A stretch of DNA of 64,000 nucleotides, from the NCBI GenBank assembly GCA_003313425.1, contig NHZP01000013.1:620001-684000 (forward strand), in the 5' to 3' direction. A program made the position numbers and the translations under genes. Each line of letters begins with the position of its first letter. Position 1 is the first letter of the stretch. Source of the DNA: Pseudopyrenochaeta lycopersici (Eukaryota > Ascomycota > Dothideomycetes > Pleosporales > Pseudopyrenochaetaceae). The notes under the pieces were generated by a model that was given only the letters and a program-made list of their open reading frames with translations, had not been told where the DNA came from and made no database searches. This document shows, piece after piece, positions 21,926 through 34,921 of the stretch.

Positions 21926-23152
21926 TTCTTCTCTTGTCTGTGGAGGTGGCGAAATTCGTGGGTCGACGTGTTGCTTGAATACTCGTCACAAGATGTGGCC
22001 TCGAACGCTAGCACCAGCACAATATGTACAAATAAAAACTAAAACTTGCGAGACTGAAACGTGGAGAAACCCAGAACTGTGGTCTGATCTTGATTGAACC
22101 AGAATATGTGAATAAAGCTGCTGCCTGGGGCAAATGAAGCGTTACGTGTGCACAGTGAGCACGGTTTAATGCGAGAGATGATGCCGACTAGTTTAGCTGC
22201 GCCACGTCTCGTGATATGCAAGAGAAGTACTGGATGTAGGTTTTTGTTGGCGTATTGCGAAAGCGTTCTTGAAATGGAGCCGTGAAGGTGTACGTCACCA
22301 GTGTGGCGGTGGCGGTGCAGGTCACTCTTCACTCATCACGAGCTTCCCTGTTCGATCTTCCAGCTTCTTCCTTAGCTTTTCTGCTCTTCTCTGCGAATAA
22401 TTGATCCGGACCTATCTACACTCTCTGTATCAAAAACACAGATGCGGAACAACGAAAGAACAAATCCAACCTGCGGAATGGATCAGACTAACACCTCGGT
22501 TTGTGGGAGCCTGCGTAGTGGACAAGAGATGTAAGAAGCATACATCCGTATGTTTATGTGGCCAACATAAACTTTGTGGAGCTGGAACGCCCATAAACAT
22601 ATGTAAGGGTCGTCATAATATTCAATATAGCTGCCGCATACCATATCGAAAATGCGCGAACTGTTGATGGAGAACCTCTTCAAAAAGGCGTACAGTCTCA
22701 ACAGACTCCACTGCGGCCATTTTATTAGTATGGGGCTTCTGATCGGAAGGACATAATAAGTTGCGTCCTCTAAAAGTATATTTTCTACATATCACGCGAA
22801 TGTTCCCCAAAGGGGGGCTGGAGAAGAAGGAAATGTAGAGACACTAGGTAAAGGTAGAGAGGTCACTGGTCTTCGAACTTATCATGATCAACGTTTGTAA
22901 TATCTCGTCTACCCGCCGAATCTCGCTACTAGCCCCCTTGAATCGCAATACATGGCAGCGGACCTATACTCTAGACTCCCGGTATCGCCTCTAGGCTCCT
23001 CTGATGCATCATACATCAAGGCACTCTACAAATATCTCAATGTGACCTGTTATTGTCCGTCACTGACTCTTGCCCATATGGAAAGCTAAAAGTTGTTTTG
23101 GAGGCTTTCGGCTGAACGAAAATCTGTCGGTCGGTAACCTATTAAGTACGCT
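21926..23152. other. Intergenic, no gene seen
   Basis: Upstream of the zinc-finger gene and downstream of GLO3. The 22.5-23.1 kb part is AT-richer. Frames are short and unrecognisable on both strands. Confidence 0.55.
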
Positions 23153-24807
23153 TTATGAATTCAGGTAACTCCGAATAGCACCTTGCAATTTTCCAGCACC
23201 CTCGCCGAGCAGGTTTGTTAGGTTCTCCAAGTCATCACCAGCCGTGATGCCAAATTTGCGAACAAAATCCTTGGCAGCAGATTCGAGATCGCCGTAATCC
23301 TCTTCCCCAATGTCGTCCTCGGGCCGTCCGAAATAAGCATTCGATGAGATTGCGGATGCGCCTTCGAAGCCTGTCGTCTATGTCAGCAAATGTACAGGGG
23401 AAATTGAGAAAACGTGTCAACATACCTGACAACCGCGACTTAGCCTCTGCAGTAGCTGTAGGATCGAATGCATTGCGACCAAAGAACTCGTCACTGGAGA
23501 TGCCCTTCTGCGTGCCAAACTTCTCTCGCGCATACTTTTCGCTGTCGTCTTGAACTGGCTTGCCCACACTACCAAAGCCTCCCATCTTCTTCTGTTGCGT
23601 GGCTGGCTTCTTAGCAGCGCCCACCTGCCCGAATCCTAGACGTTGAACGCCCATGCCTAGTCTCTCCATATCCTGACTTGAGCGTTCAGGCTTCGCTGTT
23701 GAGCCAAAGCCACCACGAGCGGGTGACACTGGCGTAGGGGAGACAATGTTCGAAGCTTCGGCGGCCTTTGATTTCGTAGTTGCGGCAGCTTCAGCGGCTT
23801 CAGCGTCTGGATCGTAGCCCAGCTTCTCAATACGCTCTGCCTCTTCTCGGGCCTTTCGCTCTGCCTCCTCAAAGTCCAGACCACCATCAGCGACCACCTT
23901 TTTCGCCCCGAGACCCTTCTTCTTGGCTCCTAGGATGTTCTTCTTTGGCGCAGCACCAGCAGTGGTCTTCCGTACTGCAGGCTTTGCGGCAGCTGTGCTA
24001 GATTCAGAAGCTCCAACCAGAGGCGATTTCGGACGGTCTGTTCCATTGCCGACGGTGCTTGGTTTAAGGAAGGGAGATCCAGAGCGCGGTGTGCCAGTGC
24101 GGGAGGGTGGGTTCGAGGGTCTCTTGATCGTGGGTTTGTCCCATGAGGAGAAGAAATCGTCGTCCTCGCCGGCTGGAGTGCTGTTACCGTCGCTGCCAGT
24201 CGCGTCGGGGGCGTCTGTAATCACGACCTCGTCAGGATAGCTGGATAAGGAATATGTTAGCAGATTCCCTTGCCCGTTCAGCAAGCGAAATGGAACATAC
24301 AGCCTTGCATCTGCAGCGCAACGTCTTGTTAATTCTTCCTTGTACTTTGTAGCCGCATTGCTTGTGTATTTGGCCTTGTGGTCTTTACTGGCGAGCGCAG
24401 CAGAGCCGCCATGCGACTGGAAATACTTGGTCGCGCTCTCGTTACCACCGACTTTCATGATGCGTAATTGATCCCATTGCCAGACTATCCACGGTCAGCC
24501 TCTATCCTCCTGCATGTCATCTTGAGAACTCGAGGGGTTCACGTACTGTCGAGGTTCGTGGATCGTACAAAGGAGATGTGCACGCCCATGTTACGGTGGT
24601 TTGACGAGCAGTCGAGGCACAGATATATACCAAAGGGCACTGAACTCCATGTCGGGTTCTTTGCGCCGCAGTCGAAACATATCTACCGCATACTTTGTTA
24701 GCACTTCGTTGACCGCCCCTCCGTACAAAGAAACGCACCTTGTTAGCAGGCTTTCCCTTCAATTTGAGAAAGATATTCTGCGACTGTGTCTTGGTCGCGA
24801 GCGCCAT
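23153..24807 (-). CDS. GLO3: Arf GTPase-activating protein GLO3
   Basis: Five exons (24739-24807, 24547-24682, 24301-24484, 23426-24240, 23153-23370) join to 473 residues; yeast Glo3 is about 493. The Arf-GAP zinc finger lies at C25-x2-C28-x16-C45-x2-C48, with the catalytic arginine finger R53 in [17 protein letters not shown], typical of Arf-GAPs, follows. The C-terminal half is Ala/Lys-rich with short GxxR-type repeats ([21 protein letters not shown] and similar), the Glo3 motif region. Glo3 stimulates Arf1 GTP hydrolysis on COPI vesicles for Golgi-to-ER traffic. The last intron restores the tail ending GAIRSYLNS. It is divergent from the DUF1989 gene. Confidence 0.93.
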
Positions 24808-25426
24808 GGTGGAGATTGGTAGTAATGTAGTGTCGTTGGGCGGAATAGGAGTCGAGCTGGAGTGGGGATATTTTGGCTGCGGCGATCGGGAATGCTAGGG
24901 TGGCCGTTTGGGAGCGGTGTTCCCCCGCCACGTGATAGCGCATCAGCTCCGCCAAACGGCGAGATCTCAACTTTCGCACCGCGTCCCACTCGCCATGACT
25001 GTCTAGCCAACTCGTGCTGCTTGTGCATCAAAGCAGATGGAAATCATTTACAGTGATTGGCTGCAGCTTCAAAACGACCGTTTAAAGGCATCAGGGGATT
25101 GACTAAATGATTGCTACCCTCTCCCTGTGAAAGAGACTCTACGCAGCGAACTTATCAATTCAGAAAGCTTCAGTTGACATGATAGCTGATTTTACTAATC
25201 ACAGCGACGTTGCCACTTATCTTCAACTAGCCTACAAGCTACAGGACTTGGAATAGATAGGATCCAATCATCCTATCTTCCCCTCAGTTATGCGCGCTAC
25301 ACGAAGGAGTGTGAGGGGTAGGTAGGTATATAATGAATAGCACACTGATCCCTCAATAGACCTAAACTCTCGAGTTTCTTTCTCCGGAATCAAAATTACT
25401 ACACGGCATCAAGAGCAAGTCTCACA
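24808..25426. promoter_or_regulatory. Divergent promoter region, GLO3 / DUF1989
   Basis: 619 bp between divergent starts. A TATA-like TATATAATG at about 25328 lies roughly 100 bp upstream of the DUF1989 ATG. Nothing else is assigned. Confidence 0.45.
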
Positions 25427-26191
25427 ATGCCAGATACCCAGACCGTCCCTGCCCGCCGCGGCGCCGCTACCATCGTCAAGCAAGGCCAGAAGATTAAGAT
25501 AATTAATACACATGGCAACCAAGTTGTCGATACTTGGGCCCTTGCCCTCCCTTCATCCGCCATAGCCACTGCATCTTCAAAGGTCGAAGCCGCACTCTAT
25601 CCGAACGCAACTTCTGACTCGCCGACCAAGTACACAGAAGCGTCGAACAAGGCAGCCAGCGCACCCGAGTACATGTCCATGTGCCACTGCCGAGCATCGC
25701 TGTTGAAGGTGACACCGGCTGTGGGCGATGTGATGGTCAGTCAAAAGAGAGCGCCAATGGTGAAGTTGGTGGAAGACACAAGCCCGGGGGTGCATGATAC
25801 GCTGATCGCGGCGTGTGATCGATGGCGATACAGTGAACTGGGCGTCCAAGGCTATCACGAGTCTTGCACAGACAATTTCTGGGACGCTGTTCACTCCCTT
25901 ATTGCTTCATCGTCTCCCAGCGCGGAGGAGAAGGAGGTGTTGCGAGGATTAGAGGGGAAGCTGGGGAGCAAGGTACCGGACCCGTTTAATCTATTCATGA
26001 ATATTCCGATTACGGCTGAGGGCGAAGGGGCGAGAAGGGGCATTAGTTTCGAGGCTCCCTTGACGAAGCCAGGAGATTATGTGGTCTTGGAAGCATTGAG
26101 GGATGTGGTCATCGTCATGAGTGCATGTCCACAGGACGTCCTCACAATCAACGGCAAGAACCCCGTGGATGCACATTTCCAAGTATACTAA
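25427..26191 (+). CDS. DUF1989 (urea carboxylase-associated) family protein
   Basis: Single exon of 254 residues. It starts near a typical PARRGAATIVKQGQKIKIINTHGNQVVDTWAL segment. It carries HCRASLLKVTPAVGDVMVS, GVHDTLIAACDRWRY, the Cys/His-containing GYHESCTDNFWDA, and ends with the family signature SACPQDVLTINGKNPVDAHFQV. In bacteria such proteins sit beside urea carboxylase genes. In fungi their role is not defined, so substrate and reaction are unknown. Conserved Cys and His residues suggest metal binding (inference). A TATA-like element lies about 100 bp upstream, which may mean regulated expression. Confidence 0.88.
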   Translation: MPDTQTVPARRGAATIVKQGQKIKIINTHGNQVVDTWALALPSSAIATASSKVEAALYPNATSDSPTKYTEASNKAASAPEYMSMCHCRASLLKVTPAVGDVMVSQKRAPMVKLVEDTSPGVHDTLIAACDRWRYSELGVQGYHESCTDNFWDAVHSLIASSSPSAEEKEVLRGLEGKLGSKVPDPFNLFMNIPITAEGEGARRGISFEAPLTKPGDYVVLEALRDVVIVMSACPQDVLTINGKNPVDAHFQVY

Positions 26192-26319
26192 AACGAGCTT
26201 GCGATTGCAATCAATAAAAGATGTAAATTAGCTTCTCCACAAGACTTTATCAATGAAGGCCGCCATCACTCGCAAGTCGTATCAAACCTTGAGCCCTCCC
26301 TCAAAAATTTTGCTGGCTA

Positions 26320-28379
26320 CTATTCAAATTCTAGTGGTCTTGGACCTGCGAGTTCCAAGCTGCCAAAGAAGGTCAACGCCAAACATCCCACAATCAGTCC
26401 AATCCTCAAAGTCCAATACACTGCCTCTCCCGCCGTGATCATCCTCCACTTCTGCTTATCTTGTCTACCCTTTCCCATCCTGCTCTTAGATCCTTTTAGC
26501 CAGTCCTCCCACCCTGGCCAGCGAGACACTATGAGCGATGCAACGTACCACATGAGCAGGTGTACGAAAGAAGCCAGCGGCACCACACCAAGAACCCAGA
26601 TCAAGAACACCTTGTTCCGCAGGATTGCGGAGATACCGAGGATATTCTCTAATGCGGTAAGTACCCAAAGAACAACAGCAGTGACCATGAGAATTTGGCA
26701 GAGGAGCAAAAGGATGTTGTCCTTGTACCACGGATGAGATATGAAGCAAGGGTAGGGGTACGATGGAAGGCCCAGAGTTGTAGGCTGAAAGTTCGGTGTG
26801 GTAGGCGAAGTTGGGGCTGAGGCGCTGGAGGTGGCATATTGTACAACAACCTCGACATTGTCTGTGCCATTTTCCGCATCAACTTCATTGTGCGTGCGTG
26901 CAGGACAGACGGACGGGTGGTGGTCACAGCGCGCAATGCTGCAGGATGTTGAATTTCGCGGATCCGGACAGGTTTCATTTGCCATTTCGCCAGTCCGTTG
27001 ATAACCAAGTTCGACGGTAGCACTAGTTGTTGCTACTCCCTTTTCTTGTGTCGAACTGTCGTTCCTCTCCCCTTCGTCTTTTGTGTCTTGAGCCTTTGCA
27101 TCGTTATCTAGGTAGGCCTGTGCCATCGAAAGTATGGGAAGTAGCAGGAGTACAAGCGGCAGTATTTGTCCAAAGGACCAAGTATTCTCTTCCAAGACCT
27201 CGTGGTTGATTGACATGTTTTGGCCATCATGACTGTAGGCTGCTGCAGCACGGGTATCCCAGACCTTGATGGTTCCCCATGCCATCGCGAAAGACAGCCA
27301 GATGATTTCCAAGAGCATTGATTCTGAGACGTCGTAGAAGGCTCGAGTTGAAGTGAACGCCGCATAGAGGCATAGATACGGCACACCCCAAAAATATGCT
27401 TGCAGTCCTCCATGATGGACTCTGCATTCCACAGTGTGTATCAAGCTTTTGACCTTGGTACCAGGCCAGGTACGAAAGTATTTGCGTGATATCTCGGCCG
27501 TGGGATCAAAGAGGCGTATTCCGCAATGGATGTATGAAATAGCGACTACTGTGACGGAAAATGCCATTGACCAAAGCTTCGGCCCTTTCTGTAGAAAAGA
27601 AGACATGGAGATCTGCTTGTAGAAACAAAGAGTGCTGAGACTAGGATAAAACCCTTGGCCATCTCCAATGTACTGATTGAGCCAGAGTGACGAACCAGTC
27701 GGAAGGAGCGCGGCAATCAATAGCGAAGCAAAAACACACATGAAGAATATCCGAATCATTCGCATGTTTCTGTTCGTCTGAAGATAACCCTCAAGAAAAG
27801 CCATGGCGGAGACGAACGAAAAGCTGGCAAACCAAGCTATGAAGACGACCATTTGCCAGTGATATGCTGAAATACCACAGTTGAGTTGCGAGTAGGCTGC
27901 AATAAGAATTCCAAGGCCTGTGACCAGATTGATATCACTTAGGATCAGAACACACTTTTCCATGGCGTACTCGAAGCGCTTGCTGGGAGTCCAAGAGATT
28001 ATGCGTTGACGAACGAAGGTAAGAATACCCCTATCGACCGGATTAACATACTCTTTACCTTTGGTGTTAATCCGCCGGACGTCGTGGACCGTAACGTAAT
28101 GCAAGATGAGTAGCACGAGTGTGAGATATGCTGAGATGGAGAAGCCAAGGATGACCTAAGAACCAAGTCAATCAGGCTACCTTTTTGCGAGAGCGGGCTG
28201 TGGCGAAATGGCCATCAACTCACTCCTATTCCTGAGAGCTCTGGGTTAGGGAGCAGTGGAGGTACGCCCTCAAGTTTTGTATAGTTGCTCAAGGTAAGCC
28301 ACGCGCAATGGGGCGAGTGACAATGCGTCGCAACCTCGCCTACGGTGAGGTTCGTACTTGCGGAAGTGGACTTCGACAT
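26320..28379 (-). CDS. Polytopic membrane protein, uncharacterised fungal family
   Basis: Two exons (28224-28379, 26320-28155) join to 663 residues, from ATG at 28379. The 68-bp intron is GTGAGT...TTAG. The N-terminus carries an N-glycosylation site (NLT) and a short cysteine-containing loop. Several hydrophobic spans follow (VILGFSISAYLTLVLLILHY, MVVFIAWFASFSFVSAMAF, CVFASLLIAALLPTG, ILPLVLLLLPIL, and others near the C-terminus), about seven to nine in all. A hydrophilic Thr/Ser-rich loop lies around residues 440-530. This layout is common among uncharacterised Pezizomycotina membrane proteins; I cannot assign transport or signalling. It is divergent from NOG1. Confidence 0.8.
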
Positions 28380-29126
28380 CTCTCATAACGGTGTAAGGAG
28401 ATGTTTCAGCTGAGGTGGCATGCTGAGCTTCACATTGTAGTGTGGAATGGAACAAAGAAATGTTCGGCTCGATTCACATAGCCAAGCCGCGACCGTCGCG
28501 CGCGAACAGTGCCTTCCCACTAAGATTTTAAGACCGATTTCTAGCATTTAGTCAAGCGAGATAGGACCTAGTGGTGAAGCACTACAACGTGATGGGAGTA
28601 GCTTGGATAGCGACGAGATACTGATTGTGGAAGGGCTATTAGCTAATGAGAAACAAATTCCATGGTTGTTTTCGGGACCAAAGAACAGTCGCTTCCAATC
28701 TTCAGCAGAGAAGGAAACTTCAAGAACCCCAGACTCTCGTGGTCTGGATACTATGATAGTGTATAATAGGTCGAGTCATTGATCGAGCATAACATGTGGA
28801 GGCCATTTCTGTGACCACTTTCCGTCCATTAAGTGAGCCAGAGCGAGCTGGAATGAGCAGGAGTGGCTTCATGATGTATACCAGGATCTCTACAGAACTG
28901 TTTCCAGGCATCATTGATGTCTAATTCACTCGTGAAGAGGGTCTCCGTGTGGAGGTGGGGTCGTGAGTGGTGAGGTTCGTAGGCGTCTGGATTCGGCCGT
29001 AGTGTCGGCGAAACGAAATCTTGGCAGTCTAGCGGGGAAAGTGCGACCAAATTTTTGGCTATCGATAGCGACCGACTTTTCGACATTTTTGCCCACTCGA
29101 CAATCTCGCCTCACCCAGTCGCCAAA
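28380..29126. promoter_or_regulatory. Divergent promoter region, membrane protein / NOG1
   Basis: 747 bp between divergent starts. Short minus-strand frames near 28.7-29.1 kb look random. I see no gene. Confidence 0.5.
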
Positions 29127-31196
29127 ATGAAGACGCAGTGGAAAGACATCCCCGCTGTGCCTACGAGCCAGGAATTTTTAGACATTGTTCTGTCTAGAAC
29201 ACAGCGCCGCCTCCCCACCCAGATTCGCGCGGGTTTTAAGATCAGCAGAATTCGAGCCTTCTACACGCGCAAAGTAAAGTACACCTCCGAAACCTTTACT
29301 GAGCGCCTGTCTACAACCATCGAAGCATTCCCACGCCTCGCAGACATCCATCCGTTCCACCGCGATCTGCTGAACACACTGTACGATGCGGACCACTTCC
29401 GAATTGCCCTTGGGCAACTCTCGACTGCCAAATCGCTCATCGAGACGGTGGCGCGCGATTACGTTCGACTGTTGAAGTATGGACAATCGCTCTTCCAGTG
29501 CAAGCAGTTGAAGAGAGCGGCCTTGGGTCGCATGGCAACAATTTGCAAGAGATTGAAAGACCCATTGGTCTACCTTGAGCAGGTTCGGCAGCATTTGGGC
29601 CGTCTTCCGTCGATTGACCCAAATACCCGCACCCTTGTCATTGCTGGCTTCCCCAACGTTGGCAAATCGTCCTTTCTCAAGTCGATCTCGAGAGCCGATG
29701 TAGAGGTGCAGCCCTATGCGTTCACAACCAAGAGTTTATATGTCGGACACTTGTAGGTTACATGGCATGAATACTATGCTCAAAAACGGCTAACACATGC
29801 AACAGCGACTACAAGATGCTTAGATTTCAGGCCGTGGACACGCCTGGTATCCTGGATCATGCTCTCGAAGACATGAACACTATCGAGCATCAGTCCATCT
29901 GCGCCATTGCCCATCTTCGCGCCCATATTCTCTACTTTATGGATCTTAGTGAGCAGTGCGGTTACTCCGTCGCCTCTCAGATCGCTCTTTTCAACAACAT
30001 CAAGCCGCTGTTCGCGAACAAGCTGATATCTATCGTCATCAACAAAATCGATCTCATGCGACCCGATCAGCTGGACCCCGAAACGCAAGAGCAGCTGCAG
30101 GGTATGCTGAAGTCTGGAGAAGTGGAGATGCTCGAGCTCTCTTGCAACACGCTAGAGGGTGTCATGGCGGTGCGAAATTCGGTGTGCGACCGCTTGATCG
30201 CGGCACGTAATGCCGAGAAGCTGAAGGCCGGTACCAGCAGCTCTGGCGAGCCTACAGGCCGCCTTGGAGAGCTACTCCGCCGAATTCACGTTGCTCAACC
30301 CCTCGGCGGTGTGACTCGAGAAACATCTATTCCAGAGGCAGTCCTGAACAAGAAGAAGTACGACAAGAATGATCCAGACAGGCCTATCCTCGAACGCGAC
30401 TTGGAGGAAGAGAACGGCGGAGCTGGTGTATATAACATTGACTTACGCAAGAACTACCTACTGGAGAATGATGAGTGGAAGCACGACCGCATTCCTGAGG
30501 TATTCAAGGGTCAGAACGTATACGATTTCATCGACCCTGATATCGAGGCCAAGCTTGCGGCTCTTGAGGAAGAGGAAGAGAAATTGGAAGCTGACGGCTT
30601 CTATGAGTCGGAGGATGACCTTGAGGATGCAGAGGAGGCAGATATCAGGTACAAGGCAGAGCTTATCCGCGAGAAGAGACAACTCATCCGCAACGAAGCC
30701 AAGTTGCGAAAGAGTCTCAAGAACAGGGCGGTCATTCCCAGGACTAAGAAGGCGAAACAAATGTCAGAAATGCAATCGCATCTCGAGAGCCTCGGTTTCG
30801 ATTCTGCAACGGTGGCCGATAGGGCGCAAAGTCAAGCACGAGGCCGCAGTCTGGTTCGAGGAAGGTCAGAAGCACCCAATGGCGATGCCATGGAAATCGA
30901 TACACCCAAGTCTGCGCTCGAACGGGCAAAGAGCCGTGGTCGCAGCCAGAGCACCAACCGGAGAAACGATGGTGTTACTAATGAAGCTGCTGCCACAAAG
31001 GCTGAGAAGATGGCGAAGTTGTCGCAGAAGAAGATGAACAGGTATGCCCGACAGGGTGAGGCCGATAGGCACCAGACCGGCTCGTTGATCAAGCACTTGG
31101 TAAGTTGCCTCCGTGTGAGCTCTGTTGCACGTACTGTCGCTAACTTCTATGCAGACTGCTGGTAAGCGTGGCATCGGAAAGACCAGCCATAGGTAA
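29127..31196 (+). CDS. NOG1: Nucleolar GTP-binding protein 1 (60S biogenesis GTPase)
   Basis: Three exons (29127-29752, 29806-31099, 31155-31196) give 653 residues, normal for Nog1. The GTPase core shows G1 GFPNVGKSS (174-182), G3 DTPG (220-223) and G4 NKID (288-291). The N-terminal helical domain (residues 1-165) is typical of the family, as is the basic C-terminal tail with RSRG-like repeats. The end reads [13 protein letters not shown], the conserved Nog1 terminus. The last exon is 42 nt and reads AGG-TAA; a GTAAGG overlapping the stop is a possible but unneeded donor. Nog1 binds the peptide-exit tunnel of pre-60S particles and leaves late in assembly. Confidence 0.95.
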
Positions 31197-32634
31197 GGGC
31201 AATTGTATGGCCATTGTCATTGCTTGTTCTTTGTGCGTTTGCAGATGGCGTGCGCGTGGGGAAAATCATGGTTGGCGTTCAGGATGCATTAGATACCAGC
31301 TCGCTGTCCAAAATATCAGCGTGGTAATGCAAGACTTCTTTCACCGGTAGCGAACCTCGTGCTCTCCCTCGTCGACCCAGTGTCTTCCCTGCAGTGAATG
31401 AAGCGAATTGGGTAGCGTTCACGTTTTCAAGTTGTCTGACCGGTCACTGGCGAATCCTTTAACCATTTAAAAGGAGTAGACTGTGCGGCCGCGCAGCAAG
31501 ATCCTGCATATTTCGTTGTTCGCGTCTCTTGAGGTCTGGACAATGCAATGTGACGTGCAAGGCTGGAGTGTCTCAGACTCTTTGAATTTACTGGCCAGGT
31601 CAAAACTCTTGATACTCATAACTCAAACCTTCCTGAGGAAAACGCCTTGACTGCATCCGCACCCTCCAGTTGGTGGAATCTTTGCGCTGGCAGCTTCAAT
31701 AGTTCAACAAACATGGCTGTCATGATGCAGAAAGTCCTGACCAGCTCTAGGGAAATGCTCCCGATGACACCGGCAAAAATAGAAACCTCAGCCTTGTGCT
31801 ACACGGATGAGGCTAGGCCGGTAATTAACCGCCCCATAGACAATCCGCATTACATTATCTGGGATTTCCAAGCCTCCAAAGCAACAACTAGTGAGACTCT
31901 AGTTCCTGAAGCAGGCTGCGGGTGTGTGCGTTACCGAGATTGATGCGTTCATCGATCCTCCCCCATCGAAAACAGCCACTCCCAATGTCTAGGAATTATC
32001 GTGGGTAGCGCTGGAGAAAGAGAAATGGACGATGAGACGGTGATTTGACCAGTACGAAATCAGCAATCAGAGTCTTGATGGGCAATCAACTTTCCAAATT
32101 ATAAGCACGATACAATGGCCATCCACGCACAGCCTTGTATGCCACCAATCATGGCCCGCGATGGCTTCTCCTGGAACGCCTAATCTGACCTCGTTCCGCA
32201 ACGCTTCCCCGCTGCAGCCTCGCACCCTAGTCTGCACCAATCAGAGCTCGCGCTCACGCCTAGCCATCATGTCAGGAAACTTCATAGCCTAGTGCTTTGC
32301 TTCCACCACTTTGGGGGCTGGAACATGGATGTTGCGCGGTGTGTTCAAGGCGTGCATATGATGGGCAGTGTTTTGGGGGGAATGTGGGAAGGATCGTCCC
32401 CTGCAGTTGGGGGCCTGAGAAAGAGAACGTGCTTCTGGATTCCCGTCTGGACGGTGCACTTGGACTTTAAGCTTGCTTCGCTTTTCTCACCAGTCGGTGT
32501 CGTACCTGAGACTCTTTCTCAGTTGATCCTTGAACATCTCAAATCTGACCTCACTGCTCCAGCCTACTCCTTGGGCCACCGTTCTTTTCCTGATATCTTG
32601 CGGTACGGTACACAAGAGGGGACCTGATTTCAAA
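31197..32634. other. Intergenic, no gene seen
   Basis: Only short frames. One of 98 codons (31647-31943) starts with TTG and has no recognisable content. It includes the promoter of the PAN-like gene. Confidence 0.55.
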
Positions 32635-34180
32635 ATGTTGGTATCAAGATTGAGCCTCACGGCGACTTTGCTGTGGGCAAGTGCTGCGCTTGCGACGTCT
32701 GAGAGTATGTAGATGCCTTGCTCATAGTTGAGATAGATACACCGGATGTGAAGTGAAATGCTGACCCGGCATAGTGATGGCGGAGCCCATCTTCGGTCGC
32801 AGCCTCGAGAAGCGACAAACTGCAACGAAATGCCCTGATAGCTTCACATCAAGGAACGGGCTCAACTTCACTACATACTGCGAGCAGAATAATCCTTTCA
32901 ATGGTACGCCATATTGCTTTGCAGGCCAATGAGGCTTCCAGGGCTGACAGATCGTAGATGCGCAAAGACCGTTCACATCACCCAGCATGCAGGACTGTAT
33001 GGAGCATTGCTCCCGCTTCTGGAATGAAGACAAAGGAGAGGGATGCTTCGGTGTTGTCTGGGTGGAGAGTGGCGGCGCATGCTGGATACGCAACAGTACC
33101 ACGTCCACTGCGCCTTTGCGCTCCCTGGCAGGCCACTACTCGGCGCTCATCAAAACCGGTGAAATGGATGCTCTCGACAAAACTTGTCCCAATTCCGACC
33201 TCTCTGTCAAAACACTGCCTGGCGTTGAAGGTATCCAATACACAACACATTGCGGCAAAGTTGTCAGCGGTTTCGATGATTGCTTCTCTGGATCCAAGCC
33301 GTGCTGGGACACTCCGTACAAGGGCTTCTACCACACAGAAACTCTGGAGGATTGTCTGAGAATATGCGTTGATGAGCATCCTTTGTGTCGTGCTGTGTCG
33401 TGGAACCCCACGCTAGAGATTGGATTTGCCAACTGCTGGCTCAAGACTGGATTTCCGGACACGCTCACTACCCCCGGCGTGAAGATGGGAACCCTTCACT
33501 CAGCCACGATTACGCAGATTGATACAGTCGACACCACCTGCCCGTCATCGAAGACGATCCAGGCACAGGGATCGAAGAACTTTGAAGTCTTTTGCGGACA
33601 GCTGAATACTGGTTCTAATATCACATCCATTCATACGCAGAACGTTACAGCATGCATAAACGCTTGCTCAACCAGCGATAAAGGCTGCGTCGGCATCCTC
33701 TTCGATTCGTCACTTGCAGGAGGATACAAGAACTGCTATCTCCAGAACTCAACAGCCGTAATCACCAGCCAAGCGAGCGCAACCTATGCAGTCCTCTCGG
33801 GAAGCAGTGCCCCATCCTCTTCGGGAACAGCAGGTTCATCAAACGGCAACTCCTCAAGCAGCTCTGGCGGTTCCAGAGCGTGGATCGCCGGCCCCGTAAT
33901 CGGCGGCATCGCCGGCCTCGCCATCATCGGCTTCGCAATCTTCTGGTGGCGCCGCCGAAAAGCGGCTGCGGCAGTTGGCGAGAAGCATCACAACGCTGGC
34001 CATGGCGGTTACGGTCCTGCTCCCGCGTACAGCCCCGGCAGCCAGGCCACGCAGCCGTACTACGACGCGCCAGCGACTGAAATGGACGGAAGAGTCACAG
34101 GCGAGCTGCCTGCGAGTACAAAATATGCTCATGGGAAGACGCCTGCGCCCAAGATGACCCCACAGGAACTGCCTTCATAA
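32635..34180 (+). CDS. PAN/Apple-like cysteine-rich surface protein with one membrane span
   Basis: Three exons (32635-32704, 32775-32903, 32958-34180) give 473 residues. A signal peptide (MLVSRLSLTATLLWASAALA) is followed by a Lys-Arg site (EKR) that Kex2 could cut. Three related cysteine-rich units follow, each with a CxxxC-type pair and a GC-x-A/G-VSW-like core (MEHCSRFWNED, LEDCLRICVDEHPLCRAVSW, VTACINACSTSDKGCVGILF). This resembles PAN/Apple modules that bind proteins or sugars. A Ser/Gly-rich stalk leads to one membrane helix (about residues 372-395), then WWRRRK and a Pro/Tyr-rich cytoplasmic tail. Architecture suggests a plasma-membrane, wall-facing protein; ligand and role are unknown. 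Confidence 0.82.
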
Positions 34181-34921
34181 GTGTTATGAGGATGCAATGA
34201 GGACGGTTAATCAAGTATCGTAGCATTTTTGACGTCAACGTAAACATACATGGGAGACGATTACGAGTAAGATATGGTTTGGAGATGGCCAAAAAAGCGG
34301 GTGTTGGGCTTGGTGATCTGGCAACGGCCGACCCATGCATTGGCGTGGTGTTGCACATTTTTCGTTTCTTGAGGATATACTTGCTCCCTCCATTTTTTTT
34401 GTATTAGCTTAGCCTAGCCTGTTGTACTTTTTTCCGTGATACCGTAGCATTTTCGTTTACAGCGGGTTTTAGCTGTTTGTACGTCCATATATCATACTCC
34501 AAGGGTTCTCGGAAGTCCAATCGTGATCTCGACCGACTGTGATGAATGGTCAGCTTGCATAAACCAAAAGTACATATATTTTGATGTCAAATAACAGGTG
34601 AACCAAGTGTAGCGACCACGAAATTTTGATTTTAGGTTGCTCCAAATGTACTATTTTTCTCCTTCGTAGTTCTTACACAGTACACTAATACACACTAGCT
34701 AGATGCTTCTCCCAAAGATCAGCCGCAACTCCGTCCTGCTCTAAGCTTCATAATAATGGCTTCGCCGTTGGAGCCAGTGTAAATGTACAATTGGGGAAGG
34801 ACCCCTCGAGAGTGGTGAGAAGCGCGCCGTGACCGACCATGATAGATGCAGAAATGTCGATTGAAGTAAAGAAAAAGCCATGCGTCGTGCACAGAGCTTC
34901 TAGGAGCCGTAACTTTCGTGT
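34181..34921. other. Intergenic between convergent genes
   Basis: Convergent 3' flanks of the PAN-like gene and TIM23. AT-rich, with no gene seen. Confidence 0.6.

Noticed and set aside
31091..31300. Extra 3' intron in NOG1 starting at GTAAGG (31193)
   Set aside because: The unspliced frame stops at AGG-TAA and gives the conserved ending GKTSHR; continuing would add an unrelated tail.
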